64,000 nucleotides of DNA from an uncultured Rikenellaceae bacterium (GCA_944325305.1 CALUZO010000008.1:124001-188000), one strand, 5' to 3'. Positions 37,086 through 46,795 are shown, counted from the stretch's first letter. The notes: generated by a model not told the origin, from the sequence alone. A program made the numbers and translations.

Positions 37086-38252
37086 TCAACTATTTACTGC
37101 GTCAAACAATTGTTTCATGGCTTGTTCGAGCACCTTTCGCGGAGCTGCAACGTTCATACGCATATGCTGTTGGCCACCTATTCCGAATTCTCGCCCGTCG
37201 TTTAGTCCCAGACCAGCCTTGTTCACAACAAAATCCTTAACACCGTCGGAAGGCAATCCGAGTCCCGACATGTCGAGCCACATCAGATATGTTCCCTCCA
37301 CCCGGTAGGAACGTATACCAGGGATATTCACAGCAAGAAAATTCTGAACATATTCCACGTTACCGCGTATATGCTCCAAAAACTGATCGAGCCAGTCGTC
37401 CCCACATCTGTACGCCGCCTCCATAGCTACATTGCCAAAACTATTGCCCATACCCACATGAAGCCTGTCCACGACAGCCCGAAACATTCTCCGGGCCTCT
37501 CCGTCAGGTATTATGGCTACCGAACTCGCAAGTCCGGCAAGGTTGAAAGTTTTGCTCGGAGCTATCAGCGTCACGGTATGCGCGGCAATTTCCGGGGAAA
37601 GCGAAGCTATATGTATATGTCTGTTCGGGCCGAGAATCAGATCCGAATGGATCTCGTCTGATATGAGATATACATCGTGTTTGACACACAACTCCCCTAT
37701 TCTCTGCAACTCTCCGGCTGTAAATACCCTGCCCGTAGGATTTTGCGGATTACACAAAAACATGGCTTTGGCATCGGCAAGTTCTCGTTCCAGCCCCTCA
37801 AAATCTATCTCGAAGCTATCGCCTGCCTGTATCAACGGGTTGTTAAGCACTTTTCTCCCATTATCCTTTATTGTCCTCGCAAAAGGCGGATAGACAGGCG
37901 GCTGTATGACTATGCCATCATTCTGTAGTGTAAACGCATGAATCCCGAACACGAGTCCCGCAACAACTCCAGGCGTAAAAACAATCCACTCGGGTTCTAT
38001 TTTCCAGCCGTTACGTCGGTCTACCCATTCCACAATGGCATTATTGAACGAATCCCCGCGTATTTCGTAACCGTAGACATCGTGTTCTGCCCGGCAACGA
38101 ATCGCCTCGGCCACACATGGAGGAATCGCAAAGTCATGATCGGCCACCCAAAGCGGCAAAACATCGCCACGACCGAAAACTCTTTCCCGGGACGAATATT
38201 TATATGTATTCATGCCTTCGCGTGGCACGGTTTTTTCAAAGTCATATTTCAT
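37086..38252 (-). CDS. PatB/MalY-type PLP C-S lyase (cystathionine beta-lyase-like)
   Basis: This 388-residue fold type I PLP enzyme has PLP lysine K234 in APSKTFNLAGL, the PLP-binding Asp in ISDEIHSDL, and the PatB/MalY hallmarks LPLWVADHDF and VYGYEI. Family members cleave cystathionine or related thioethers, or act as aminotransferases. No methionine genes are nearby. It has its own promoter, divergent from the rluB-like gene. Confidence 0.9.
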   Translation of the reverse strand: MKYDFEKTVPREGMNTYKYSSRERVFGRGDVLPLWVADHDFAIPPCVAEAIRCRAEHDVYGYEIRGDSFNNAIVEWVDRRNGWKIEPEWIVFTPGVVAGLVFGIHAFTLQNDGIVIQPPVYPPFARTIKDNGRKVLNNPLIQAGDSFEIDFEGLERELADAKAMFLCNPQNPTGRVFTAGELQRIGELCVKHDVYLISDEIHSDLILGPNRHIHIASLSPEIAAHTVTLIAPSKTFNLAGLASSVAIIPDGEARRMFRAVVDRLHVGMGNSFGNVAMEAAYRCGDDWLDQFLEHIRGNVEYVQNFLAVNIPGIRSYRVEGTYLMWLDMSGLGLPSDGVKDFVVNKAGLGLNDGREFGIGGQQHMRMNVAAPRKVLEQAMKQLFDAVNS

Positions 38253-38288
38253 AGCACGTAAGATTTATCTCAAAACGACCGATAGGTA

Positions 38289-38296
38289 CAAAGTTA
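38289..38296 (-). promoter_or_regulatory. PatB-type lyase promoter, -7 element
   Basis: On the minus strand TAACTTTG matches TAnnTTTG, 37 bases before the ATG. Confidence 0.5.
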
Positions 38297-38309
38297 ACGA
38301 AATAAATCT

Positions 38310-38317
38310 TACCTTTG
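38310..38317 (+). promoter_or_regulatory. rluB-like gene promoter, -7 element
   Basis: TACCTTTG matches TAnnTTTG, 31 bases before the ATG. Only 13 bases separate it from the divergent -7 element, so the two polymerase footprints would overlap. Confidence 0.5.
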
Positions 38318-38348
38318 AACTGAGTATTCAACGTAAACATCCAACTTA

Positions 38349-39605
38349 ATGGCTAAAGAGAACCCCTCAAAGCCCAAAGCGGCCGGGGAAGAAAAAGCAA
38401 TGGGCGCTCCCCATCGTGAAGATTCGGGGCGCATGGCAGAAGGACCTGCACAATTCATGAAGGATAAACGCAAAAGGATAAGGCTTTCGGGAAAGAGCTA
38501 TGAAGCTGTTCCCCGTGAGAGTCGCTCCAGACGCAGCAATGACGACGTAGAACGCCGCTCGTTCAATCCTAATTTCACCAAAGACAACAAGCCGGTTTTC
38601 AAGGAAAGGCTCACAAATTCCCAAAAAGATCGGCCCCAGGAGAAAGTCAGGCTTCCATTAAAGCCTTATGACGACGACGACAAATGGAACAGGATCGACT
38701 ATGATCCGTCACAGGAACTCAGCCATAACCGCAATGACCGCAACAGCAAGCCTCTACGTAAAAACGAAACCAGAGGCAAAGTCCGCAACGTTAAAAAACA
38801 GGTCGATAAAAAGGCGCTCGGAAAGAAGAAAACATCAGATCCGAAAAATTACGGAGACAATTATCCTAAATTCCCGGCACCGAAGATAGACAAGGAGATG
38901 CGCTTGAACCGTTACATCGCGATGTCCGGGGCTTCGTCGCGTCGCGAGGCTGACGAACTGATTGCATCGGGACAGGTGAGTGTTAACGGAATCGTAGTGA
39001 CGGAACTCGGGACCAAAATAAAACCAGGCGACGAGGTACGGCTCAACAACAAGGTGTTGCGCGGCGAAAAAAAGGTCTATATAATTATGAACAAGCCTAA
39101 AGGCTACGTAACATCCATAGAAGATCCGCACGCCGACAAGACCGTGATGGATCTGCTCGGACAAGCAGTGAATGAAAGAGTCTATCCGGTAGGCAGGCTC
39201 GACAAGAACAGCCTCGGCGTACTGCTCATCACAAACGACGGCGACCTGACAACTCGTCTCACGCATCCATCGTACAGCAAGAAAAAAATATATCAGGTCT
39301 CTCTCGACAAAGCACTCACACGTACCGACATGCAGAGTATTGCCGACGGAATAATGCTGGAAGACGGAGAGATATATGCCGACGAGATAAGCTACGTAAA
39401 AGAGAACAAAAAAGAGATAGGTATCGAAATACATTCCGGACGCAACCGTATCGTACGCCGCATATTCGAACATCTCGGATACAGGGTGACAAAACTCGAC
39501 CGCGTATATTTCGCCGGGTTGACCAAAAAAAATCTGAAACGCGGCGCATGGCGCTTCCTTTCACCACGCGAGGTAGAGATGTTGATGAGCGGTAAGTACG
39601 AATAA
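38349..39605 (+). CDS. rluB: RluB-type pseudouridine synthase with long charged N-terminus
   Basis: This 418-residue protein begins with about 180 residues of highly charged, probably disordered sequence rich in Lys, Arg, Asn and Asp. An S4 domain follows (LNRYIAMSGASSRREADELI, about 187-230), then the RsuA/RluB catalytic domain with catalytic D285 in VGRLDKNSLG and RNRIVRRIFEHLGY. Enzymes of this group modify 23S or 16S rRNA; the exact site is inferred as RluB-like. Long basic N-termini are common in Bacteroidota members. Confidence 0.9.
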   Translation: MAKENPSKPKAAGEEKAMGAPHREDSGRMAEGPAQFMKDKRKRIRLSGKSYEAVPRESRSRRSNDDVERRSFNPNFTKDNKPVFKERLTNSQKDRPQEKVRLPLKPYDDDDKWNRIDYDPSQELSHNRNDRNSKPLRKNETRGKVRNVKKQVDKKALGKKKTSDPKNYGDNYPKFPAPKIDKEMRLNRYIAMSGASSRREADELIASGQVSVNGIVVTELGTKIKPGDEVRLNNKVLRGEKKVYIIMNKPKGYVTSIEDPHADKTVMDLLGQAVNERVYPVGRLDKNSLGVLLITNDGDLTTRLTHPSYSKKKIYQVSLDKALTRTDMQSIADGIMLEDGEIYADEISYVKENKKEIGIEIHSGRNRIVRRIFEHLGYRVTKLDRVYFAGLTKKNLKRGAWRFLSPREVEMLMSGKYE

Positions 39606-39652
39606 GCGGATGCCGCGCAAACGATCGTCTGTTAAGATTCTGTCTGCAAAAC

Positions 39653-39705
39653 ATTTTATTAAACGTCAAATGCGGGACGAACCCGCATTTGACGTTTAAT
39701 AAAAT
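39653..39705. terminator. 24-bp perfect inverted repeat, bidirectional terminator
   Basis: Arms at 39653-39676 and 39682-39705 pair perfectly over 24 bp, with the 5-base loop ACGAA. The base of the stem is A/T-rich (ATTTTATT), giving T-rich 3' ends both ways. It lies between convergent rluB and aroC. Confidence 0.75.
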
Positions 39706-39762
39706 AGCTGCAATAGACGATAAGAGATGGAATGTCAGACCCGCATGGCTGTAAAAACATCC

Positions 39763-40731
39763 TTAGAATTGCGCCAGGGCAATAGCCATAGCTGCTTCCA
39801 CTACCACCGGAGCACGCAAAGCTATGCAGGCATCATGACGACCATGCACAGACATCGGCTCTACCTCTCCTGTTTCGGTATTGAGAGAAAGCTGTTCCTT
39901 TGCGATACTGGAGGTAGGTTTTACGGCAACACGGACAATGATAGGATTTCCATTGGTTATTCCACCGTTTATACCTCCCGAGTTATTAGTGGCCGTAGTA
40001 CCGTCGGCCGATATTATCGGGTCATTATTTTCCGAGCCCTTGAGCGACGCAGCCTTGAATCCGTTCCCGAATTCGACTCCTTTAACGGCAGGGATAGAAA
40101 ATAAAAGGTGCGACAAAATACTCTCGACCGAATTGAAAAAAGGCTCTCCGAGACCCACCGCGACACCTGTAGCCCGACATTCAATAATGCCGCCGACAGA
40201 ATCGAGTTCTTTTACCGCCTTGGCAACAATATCCTCGAAACTGCCCTTATCGGTACTTCCGCCGAGAGCTATGATTTCCGAGTTTATCTTTACACTCTCA
40301 CCGAGTATCTTTTTTGCCACCACTCCGGCAACCACAAGAGTAAGGGTAAGCCTGCCCGAGAAATGGCCGCCACCACGATAATCCTGGAAGCCTTTATATT
40401 TTTTGCTTGCGACCCAGTCGGCATGCGATGGACGAGGATGAGTCACCAGATTGGAATAATCCGACGAACGTGTATTGTCGTTCGTGAATGTCACGGCAAT
40501 GGGTGCGCCGGTCGTATATCCGTTGAACACGCCTGAAAGTATGGTCGGTTTGTCGCTTTCTTTACGCGGGGTGGTACCTTTAGCGCCACTGCGTCTGCGC
40601 GCGAGGTCCGCTTCGAAATCAGCTTCCGACAGAGCGATGCCGGCGGGGACTCCGTCCATTACCACTCCTATACCTACACCGTGAGACTCGCCAAAAATGG
40701 AAAGTCTGAATTTATTGCCGAATGTATTCAT
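39763..40731 (-). CDS. aroC: Chorismate synthase
   Basis: This 322-residue FMN-dependent enzyme converts EPSP to chorismate. Motifs are IFGESHGVGIG at the N-terminus, THPRPSHADW, RGGGHFSGRLT and GRHDACIALRAPVV at the C-terminus. The start at 40731 (MNTFGNKF) is preferred to 40755, since the family begins there. It lies 86 bases after aroA in lptB-aroA-aroC order. Slightly shorter than E. coli AroC. Confidence 0.97.
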   Translation of the reverse strand: MNTFGNKFRLSIFGESHGVGIGVVMDGVPAGIALSEADFEADLARRRSGAKGTTPRKESDKPTILSGVFNGYTTGAPIAVTFTNDNTRSSDYSNLVTHPRPSHADWVASKKYKGFQDYRGGGHFSGRLTLTLVVAGVVAKKILGESVKINSEIIALGGSTDKGSFEDIVAKAVKELDSVGGIIECRATGVAVGLGEPFFNSVESILSHLLFSIPAVKGVEFGNGFKAASLKGSENNDPIISADGTTATNNSGGINGGITNGNPIIVRVAVKPTSSIAKEQLSLNTETGEVEPMSVHGRHDACIALRAPVVVEAAMAIALAQF

Positions 40732-40817
40732 TTTTTGCGATTTGTCGTTAATCATTTAAACCGGCACTGCAAGAAACGAGCCATTCCTGCAATCCGTAAA
40801 GGTTCGATGTGATGCAA

Positions 40818-42068
40818 TTATAAGGTTATCGAAGCGAGATCGTGCCAGAAATCAGGATAGGATTTACTTACCGCTTCGGCATCTTCTATTATCGTTTCGC
40901 CATCGGCAGCCAGAGCGGCAACAGCCGTGGCCATCGCCACCCTGTGATCGTTATGGCTGTTGACAACGGCAGACTTTATGCGTCCCCCGGTAACTTTCAT
41001 GACATTCTCTTCCGAGATATCCACCTCGACGCCCAATTTTCCGAATTCATCTCTGAGTGTTTCGGCCCTGTCGCTCTCCTTATGCGTAAGACGCACTGTT
41101 CCCTTCAGCACACTGGTCCCATCGCAATTTGCCGCGAGTGCCACAAGTGCCGGGAACAGGTCTGGACAATGTGTGGCGTCGAACTCGAATGCATGCAAAG
41201 GATATTTCTTCACCGTAATTCGGTTGACTTCGGTAATTATTTCCGCACCGGCACGCGACAGAGCCTCCACGATCTCAACGTCAGCCTGAAGCGAAAGCGG
41301 ATTGAGATTCGAGACGGTCACTTCTCCTGCGACTGCGCCGGCGACAAGCAGGCACGACGCTCCGCTCCAGTCGCCTTCTATATTGTATGTACGTGGTGTA
41401 TATTCCTGGCGTCCTTCGACAAAAAACTCGGTATAATGTTCGTCATGGCCGATTTCTATACCGAAATTACGCAGGACGTCTATTGTCATATTGATATACG
41501 GGATACTGTTCAGTTTGCCGACATATAACGTAGTGTCGTCTTGCGCCAGCGGAAGAGCCATCAGAAGACCTGTCAGAAACTGAGAGCTTATGCTGCCGTC
41601 GACTTCGGCAGTTCCCCCAGACAACGGACCGCGTACGGTAATAGGGAGATAACCGTCGTGAGAAGACACTTCGGCTCCCAGTGTTCTTAGCGGTTCTATC
41701 ATCATGTCCATCGGGCGCTTCAATATCGAGCCGCGACCGGTAATGGTTATGGCCGTATCGGCCAGCGATGCGATCGGCGTAAACATTCGTGTCGACAATC
41801 CGGATTCGCCTATATCTATGACAGAACCGTGAGGATGGCCGTTTCCGGTTATTACGTATGTCGAACCGTCGATTTGTTCGTATTTGGCACCCAATGCTTC
41901 CGAAACCATCAGCGCCGCACGTGTGTCGCTGCAAAGTTCCATGTTTTCGAGCGTGGTTTTTCCTTTGGCAAGCAATGCCGCCGCTATCGCCCTCTGTGCA
42001 TAGCTTTTCGACGAAGGAGCCTGCACCTTACCGCACACCGTAGATCCTTTGACTGTCTGTTTCACCAC
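40818..42068 (-). CDS. aroA: 3-phosphoshikimate 1-carboxyvinyltransferase (EPSP synthase)
   Basis: This 416-residue enzyme adds enolpyruvate to shikimate 3-phosphate. The N-terminal APSSKSYAQRA and C-terminal HNDHRVAMA motifs are present, as is LTHKESDRAE. The loop that reads NAGTAMR in E. coli is GESGLSTRM here, a divergent version of the PEP-binding loop. The start is GTG: it overlaps the lptB stop (TAGTG), and no ATG occurs early in the frame, so a second GTG one codon on is the only near alternative. Coupling to lptB translation is likely. Confidence 0.94.
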   Translation of the reverse strand: MVKQTVKGSTVCGKVQAPSSKSYAQRAIAAALLAKGKTTLENMELCSDTRAALMVSEALGAKYEQIDGSTYVITGNGHPHGSVIDIGESGLSTRMFTPIASLADTAITITGRGSILKRPMDMMIEPLRTLGAEVSSHDGYLPITVRGPLSGGTAEVDGSISSQFLTGLLMALPLAQDDTTLYVGKLNSIPYINMTIDVLRNFGIEIGHDEHYTEFFVEGRQEYTPRTYNIEGDWSGASCLLVAGAVAGEVTVSNLNPLSLQADVEIVEALSRAGAEIITEVNRITVKKYPLHAFEFDATHCPDLFPALVALAANCDGTSVLKGTVRLTHKESDRAETLRDEFGKLGVEVDISEENVMKVTGGRIKSAVVNSHNDHRVAMATAVAALAADGETIIEDAEAVSKSYPDFWHDLASITL

Positions 42069-42805
42069 TATCTCAGTTTAAAGTCCTGACCCAGATAAAC
42101 CTTCCTTACCATTTCGTCGTTGGCCAGATCTTCGGCAGAACCAGCTTTCAATATTCTGCCCTCGAAAAGCAGATATGTACGGTCGGTTATACTCAGTGTC
42201 TCGTGTACGTTATGGTCGGTTATTATAACCCCAATATTTTTATTCTTGAGGGTGCGGACAATGCTCTGAATGTCTTCTACCGCTATGGGGTCAACGCCTG
42301 CAAAGGGTTCGTCGAGCAGGATAAACTTGGGATTGATAGCGACTGCACGGGCAATTTCAGTACGGCGGCGTTCACCGCCCGAAAGTTTGATGCCCTGGCT
42401 TTTGCGGACTTTTTGCAGTCTGAACTCTTCGATAAGATTTTCGAGCCTCTCTTTCTGTTCCTGTTTTGACATTTTGGTCATTTCGAGTACGGATCTTATG
42501 TTGTCCTCCACACTCAGATGACGGAATACAGAGGCTTCCTGAGCCAGGTACCCTACCCCCATTTGGGCTCGCTTATATACCGCAAACTTGGTTATGTCTG
42601 TCGAAATTCCGTTGTCGTCTTCGAGAAATATCCTTCCTTCATTAGGCTTTATCAACCCCACGATCATATAGAAAGATGTGGTCTTACCAGCGCCGTTCGG
42701 GCCGAGCAGCCCTACTATCTCGCCTTGCGTGACTTCTATCGAAACATGATCGACGACGGTTCGCGATTTGTATCGTTTTACAAGGTTTTCTGTGTATAGT
42801 CTCAT
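42068..42805 (-). CDS. lptB: LPS export ABC transporter ATP-binding protein
   Basis: This 245-residue ATPase powers lipopolysaccharide transport with LptFG. Walker A is GPNGAGKTT with K41; the signature is LSGGERRR; Walker B is [12 protein letters not shown]; the switch histidine is in ITDHNVHET. The [21 protein letters not shown] block is shown only in part here but is typical of LptB. lptFG and lptC are not in the window. It is the first gene of lptB-aroA-aroC. Confidence 0.95.
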   Translation of the reverse strand: MRLYTENLVKRYKSRTVVDHVSIEVTQGEIVGLLGPNGAGKTTSFYMIVGLIKPNEGRIFLEDDNGISTDITKFAVYKRAQMGVGYLAQEASVFRHLSVEDNIRSVLEMTKMSKQEQKERLENLIEEFRLQKVRKSQGIKLSGGERRRTEIARAVAINPKFILLDEPFAGVDPIAVEDIQSIVRTLKNKNIGVIITDHNVHETLSITDRTYLLFEGRILKAGSAEDLANDEMVRKVYLGQDFKLR

Positions 42806-42837
42806 TAATTCTGCTAAAAAGTATTAACAAAGATACG

Positions 42838-42845
42838 GAAATTTC
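42838..42845 (-). promoter_or_regulatory. lptB promoter, -7 element
   Basis: On the minus strand TATCTTTG is an exact match, 33 bases before the lptB ATG. Confidence 0.5.
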
Positions 42846-42914
42846 GAAATATTATGTTATCTTAGCTATCCGTAACAGACAAATTAACAAAAAATAAGGA
42901 GCAAAGGTAATAAA

Positions 42915-45110
42915 ATGGCCTGCGACAACGACATCCTACTGCACAAGAAATTAAAAGAGTATTTCGGTTTTTCCTCATTTAAAGGCAACCAGGAGGCCGT
43001 TATAAAAAACGTCTTGGCAGGACGCGACACTTTTGTACTGATGCCAACCGGTGGAGGCAAATCACTTTGCTATCAACTTCCGGCAATGCTGATGGACGGA
43101 GTGGCCATCGTCATATCGCCACTGATAGCATTGATGAAAAACCAGGTCGACGCCATGAGAACCTTCAGTTCCGAAGACGGCATAGCCCACTTTCTGAATT
43201 CGTCGCTCAACAAGGCTGCGATCACACAGGTACGCAACGACGTGCTCGAAGGACGTACCAAACTTCTCTATTTCGCTCCAGAGTCGCTCACAAAAGAGGA
43301 TAATATCGCTTTCCTGCGAAAGATAAAAATATCATTCTATGCCATAGACGAAGCCCATTGCATATCTGAATGGGGACACGATTTCAGACCGGAATACCGC
43401 CGTATACGCCCTATGATCAACGACATAGGTCATGCCCCGCTCATAGCGCTCACCGCGACGGCTACCCCGAAAGTGCAAATGGATATTCAGAAAAATCTCG
43501 GCATGACCGATGCCGACGTGTTCAAATCGTCGTTTAACCGGCCAAACCTTTTTTACGAAATACGGCCAAAACACGATGCTGCCAGGGAAATAATAAAATA
43601 CGTAAAGAATCACGCGGGTAAATCCGGAATCATATATTGCCTTAGCCGCAAAAAGGTGGAAGAACTCGCCGAACTTCTCGTGGCAAACGATATAAAGGCT
43701 CTCCCTTATCATGCCGGGATGGACGCAGCCACACGCGCCCAGAACCAGGACAAATTTCTCATGGAAGAGGTGGACGTTATAGTGGCCACGATAGCATTCG
43801 GCATGGGTATAGACAAACCCGATGTGCGGTATGTCATCCACTACGACATTCCGAAGAGCCTCGAAGGCTATTATCAGGAAACCGGACGGGCAGGACGCGA
43901 TGGAGGCGAAGGACACTGTCTCACATTTTACAGCTACAAAGACATACAAAAGCTGGAAAAATTCATGCAGGGCAAGCCTGTGAACGAACAGGAGATCGGC
44001 AAACTGCTTCTGCTCGAAACAGTCTCCTATGCAGAATCCTCGATATGCCGACGCAAAACGCTTCTGCATTACTTCGGAGAGGAATACGAACCAGATAACT
44101 GCTGCAACTGCGACAACTGCGTCAATCCGAAACCCAAGATAGAAGCAACACAAGAGATGACGCTTGTGCTCTCGACGCTGAACGCCATCGGCGAGAAATT
44201 CAAAATGGAGTACCTTACAAGCCTGATAATAGGCCGCAGCAGCGCCACGGCAAAGTCTTACGGCCACACCAAACTGAAATGGTTCGGGCAAGGCAAAGAC
44301 CAGAACGAAAAATTCTGGGGCGCCGTCATACGTCAGGGACTGATACTCGGGCTTATAAATAAGAATATCGAAAATTACGGATTGCTTTCGGTCAGCCCCA
44401 AAGGATTCGAATATCTTAAAAAACCTTTCCGCGTACAGGTCACCCTCGACCACGACTACGACAGCGAGGACAGCGAACATGAAACCGCCATGCCCTCGGG
44501 CAAAGGAAGCGGAGCGGCCGACGAACAGTTGTTCGCCATGCTCAAGGACTTGCGGAAGAAGGTGGCAAAAGAACACAACCTGCCTCCATTCGTCATTTTC
44601 CAAGACCCTTCACTCGAAGATATGGCCATACACTACCCCATTACCATCGATGAAATGACAAGTATCACCGGTGTAGGTGCAGGCAAGGCCAAGAAATTCG
44701 GCGGCGAATTCATCAAACTCATCAAGGCTTATGTCGAAGAGAACGAGATCGAACGCCCTCACGACATGGTTGTAAAAGGCATAGCCAACAAAAGTGCAAA
44801 TAAGGTCTTCATCATACAGAGCATCGACCGCAAACTCGACTTCGAAGATATAGCTCATGCAAAAGACCTCGAATTCAACGAATTGCTGACAGAAATAGAA
44901 GCTATCGTAAACTCGGGAACCAAGTTGAACATCAACTACTATATAGAAAAGGCCATAGACGAAGACAAAGCCGAGGATATATACCTCTACTTTAAGGAAG
45001 ATGCTGAAACGGACTCTCTCGACGATGCCATGCAGGAACTCGGCGCCGACTATACGGAAGAAGAAGTCCGCCTCGTGAGAATAAAATTCATCTGCGAGCA
45101 GGGGAACTAA
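42915..45110 (+). CDS. recQ: ATP-dependent DNA helicase RecQ
   Basis: This 731-residue 3'-5' helicase acts in recombination and fork repair. Walker A is MPTGGGKS with K49; the DEAH box is at 145-148; motif VI is QETGRAGRDG. The RecQ zinc domain holds C-x-C cysteines in ICRRKTLLHYFG...CCNCDNC (about 376-400). A winged-helix RQC region and an HRDC-like region (about 540-620) follow. The C-terminal tail of about 110 acidic residues extends beyond E. coli RecQ, as in other Bacteroidota copies. rsmA follows 4 bases later. Confidence 0.96.
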   Translation: MACDNDILLHKKLKEYFGFSSFKGNQEAVIKNVLAGRDTFVLMPTGGGKSLCYQLPAMLMDGVAIVISPLIALMKNQVDAMRTFSSEDGIAHFLNSSLNKAAITQVRNDVLEGRTKLLYFAPESLTKEDNIAFLRKIKISFYAIDEAHCISEWGHDFRPEYRRIRPMINDIGHAPLIALTATATPKVQMDIQKNLGMTDADVFKSSFNRPNLFYEIRPKHDAAREIIKYVKNHAGKSGIIYCLSRKKVEELAELLVANDIKALPYHAGMDAATRAQNQDKFLMEEVDVIVATIAFGMGIDKPDVRYVIHYDIPKSLEGYYQETGRAGRDGGEGHCLTFYSYKDIQKLEKFMQGKPVNEQEIGKLLLLETVSYAESSICRRKTLLHYFGEEYEPDNCCNCDNCVNPKPKIEATQEMTLVLSTLNAIGEKFKMEYLTSLIIGRSSATAKSYGHTKLKWFGQGKDQNEKFWGAVIRQGLILGLINKNIENYGLLSVSPKGFEYLKKPFRVQVTLDHDYDSEDSEHETAMPSGKGSGAADEQLFAMLKDLRKKVAKEHNLPPFVIFQDPSLEDMAIHYPITIDEMTSITGVGAGKAKKFGGEFIKLIKAYVEENEIERPHDMVVKGIANKSANKVFIIQSIDRKLDFEDIAHAKDLEFNELLTEIEAIVNSGTKLNINYYIEKAIDEDKAEDIYLYFKEDAETDSLDDAMQELGADYTEEEVRLVRIKFICEQGN

Positions 45111-45114
45111 GGAT

Positions 45115-46080
45115 ATGGGGAAAGTCAGGTCATGCAGCCATGATAACGGCAACAACCGATTTGCCAATAATACAGAGCCGGCAGCAAAAGCATCATACGG
45201 TTATAACTGCAGAATGCGCAGTCATGCGAGTGGGGAAACTCCGGAGCGAATTCCAGGCAAAACCTACAACGTGAATGAACCGGACAACCCTGCAAATAAC
45301 TCGGTCAGGGCAAAAAAACACCTCGGTCAACACTTTCTGACCGACCTTAACATTGCACGTAAAATAGCTGATTCTCTGACTGACGGCACTCATGAAGCCC
45401 CGACAACCGTATTAGAAGTAGGTCCAGGCATGGGCGTACTGACCCAATTTCTGCTGCAACGCCAAGACCTGATCGTCCATGCCGCCGAAATAGACACGGA
45501 AAGCGTGGCCTACCTACACAGGCATTACCCTGATCTTGCTCCCAGGCTTATCGAAGGAGACTTTCTGCAAATGAACCTGGCGGAAATGTTTTCCGGACCA
45601 GTAAGTATTATCGGTAATTTCCCATACAATATTTCGTCGCAGATTTTCTTCAAGATATTGGAAAACCGCGATCTGGTTCCCGAAGTCGTCGGCATGGTCC
45701 AGAAAGAGGTGGCGGTACGCATCGCAGAGCCTCCCGGCAGCCGCGAATACGGCATTCTGAGCGTACTTCTGCAAGCATGGTACGACATAGAATACCTGTT
45801 CACGGTCAACGAAAACGTATTCAACCCACCCCCAAAAGTGAAAAGTGCCGTAATCCGGCTCCGACGCAACAATACCGACAAACTCGACTGCGACGAGAAA
45901 CTGTTTATAAAGGTCGTGAAGGCGTCGTTCGGCCAAAGACGCAAAATGCTGCGCAATTCGCTACGGTCTGCTTTCGGCGACTTCAATGGCGAAGAGCATC
46001 CGTTTTTCCCGATGCGCGCCGAACAACTCAGCGTAAGCGATTTCGTCCGATTGACTAACTGGATAGCTGAACGCAAGTAA
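45115..46080 (+). CDS. rsmA: 16S rRNA (adenine1518/1519-N6) dimethyltransferase
   Basis: This is KsgA/RsmA, which dimethylates two adjacent adenines in 16S helix 45. The core starts at VRAKKHLGQHFLTD (about residue 64 from the ATG at 45115). SAM motif VLEVGPGMGVLT and catalytic NFPYNIS follow. The 63 residues before the core are low in hydrophobic content and unlike the family, so the true start may be later: ATG 45214 or GTG 45271 are options. The ATG at 45115 lies 4 bases after the recQ stop and is used provisionally. Confidence 0.9.
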   Translation: MGKVRSCSHDNGNNRFANNTEPAAKASYGYNCRMRSHASGETPERIPGKTYNVNEPDNPANNSVRAKKHLGQHFLTDLNIARKIADSLTDGTHEAPTTVLEVGPGMGVLTQFLLQRQDLIVHAAEIDTESVAYLHRHYPDLAPRLIEGDFLQMNLAEMFSGPVSIIGNFPYNISSQIFFKILENRDLVPEVVGMVQKEVAVRIAEPPGSREYGILSVLLQAWYDIEYLFTVNENVFNPPPKVKSAVIRLRRNNTDKLDCDEKLFIKVVKASFGQRRKMLRNSLRSAFGDFNGEEHPFFPMRAEQLSVSDFVRLTNWIAERK

Positions 46081-46283
46081 TAACCGGTTCTGTCGTTTTG
46101 ACATCCAATTCGCACATATATCAATTTTCCGTTTTGAACTGGTTTGTGCAACGCCATGCGCTCATCGAGAATCGTGGAAACGAAGCCGTTTGTTTATGCG
46201 CATCATATTTTCATTATTCATACTGTCATTCCGACAATATTTTCACGTAAAAGAGTCTAATTCCAGCCGGCACCAAAACAAAA

Positions 46284-46308
46284 AAAGCAACCCGCGAAAG
46301 GTTGCTTT
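46284..46308 (-). terminator. rpmE2 terminator
   Basis: On the minus strand the 9-bp stem AAAGCAACC / GGTTGCTTT has a 7-base loop and is followed by a strong T run. It closes the L31 gene and faces rsmA. Confidence 0.8.
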
Positions 46309-46350
46309 AATTCTAAGGCCTGCTTGATCAGGCAACAAAAGCGCGGTTGC

Positions 46351-46617
46351 TTATTTGCCGGCTTTTTTATCGTAATGCTTTTGATAGCGGCTCATAAACT
46401 TATCAACGCGACCAGCGGTGTCGACCAACTTCATCTTACCGGTGTAGAACGGGTGCGAAGTGTTCGAAATTTCCATCTTGTACACGGGATAGGTTTCGCC
46501 GTCCACTACAATAGTTTCCTTAGTCTGTACGGCGGACCTTGTCAAAAACACATGGTCGTTGGACATATCCTTGAAAGCGACCAGACGATAATTTTCAGGG
46601 TGAATACCTTTTTTCAT
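46351..46617 (-). CDS. rpmE2: 50S ribosomal protein L31, type B
   Basis: This 88-residue ribosomal protein has the L31 signatures [13 protein letters not shown] and [12 protein letters not shown]...VDKFMSRY. The zinc-binding CxxC of type A L31 is absent, so it is the zinc-independent type B paralogue. It is monocistronic with its own promoter and terminator. In bacteria with both forms the B form is induced by zinc shortage; whether an A form exists elsewhere here is unknown. Confidence 0.97.
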   Translation of the reverse strand: MKKGIHPENYRLVAFKDMSNDHVFLTRSAVQTKETIVVDGETYPVYKMEISNTSHPFYTGKMKLVDTAGRVDKFMSRYQKHYDKKAGK

Positions 46618-46654
46618 CGTGTTTCTTGTTTTTGTGTGTTAATATTAACGGGTG

Positions 46655-46662
46655 CAAAGATA
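46655..46662 (-). promoter_or_regulatory. rpmE2 promoter, -7 element
   Basis: On the minus strand TATCTTTG is an exact TAnnTTTG match, 38 bases before the ATG. Confidence 0.55.
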
Positions 46663-46745
46663 ACCATTATTTATAAAAATGCAATTACAGGCCGATCTTT
46701 TTACTCTTTTAGCCCGACCGAGAGCGTTTTTCATATGGAAATTGG

Positions 46746-46753
46746 TAGATTTG
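46746..46753 (+). promoter_or_regulatory. MBL hydrolase promoter, -7 element
   Basis: TAGATTTG matches TAnnTTTG, 43 bases before the ATG at 46796. This supports that start over an upstream in-frame ATG at 46679. Confidence 0.5.
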
Positions 46754-46795
46754 CACATTGAAAAACCATTACGCATACCCGTCAAAACAGGAACA

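Noticed and set aside
43332..44603. 423-codon frame antisense to recQ
   Set aside because: RecQ motifs are complete on plus; the antisense peptide is a low-information Phe/Val/Tyr-rich shadow.
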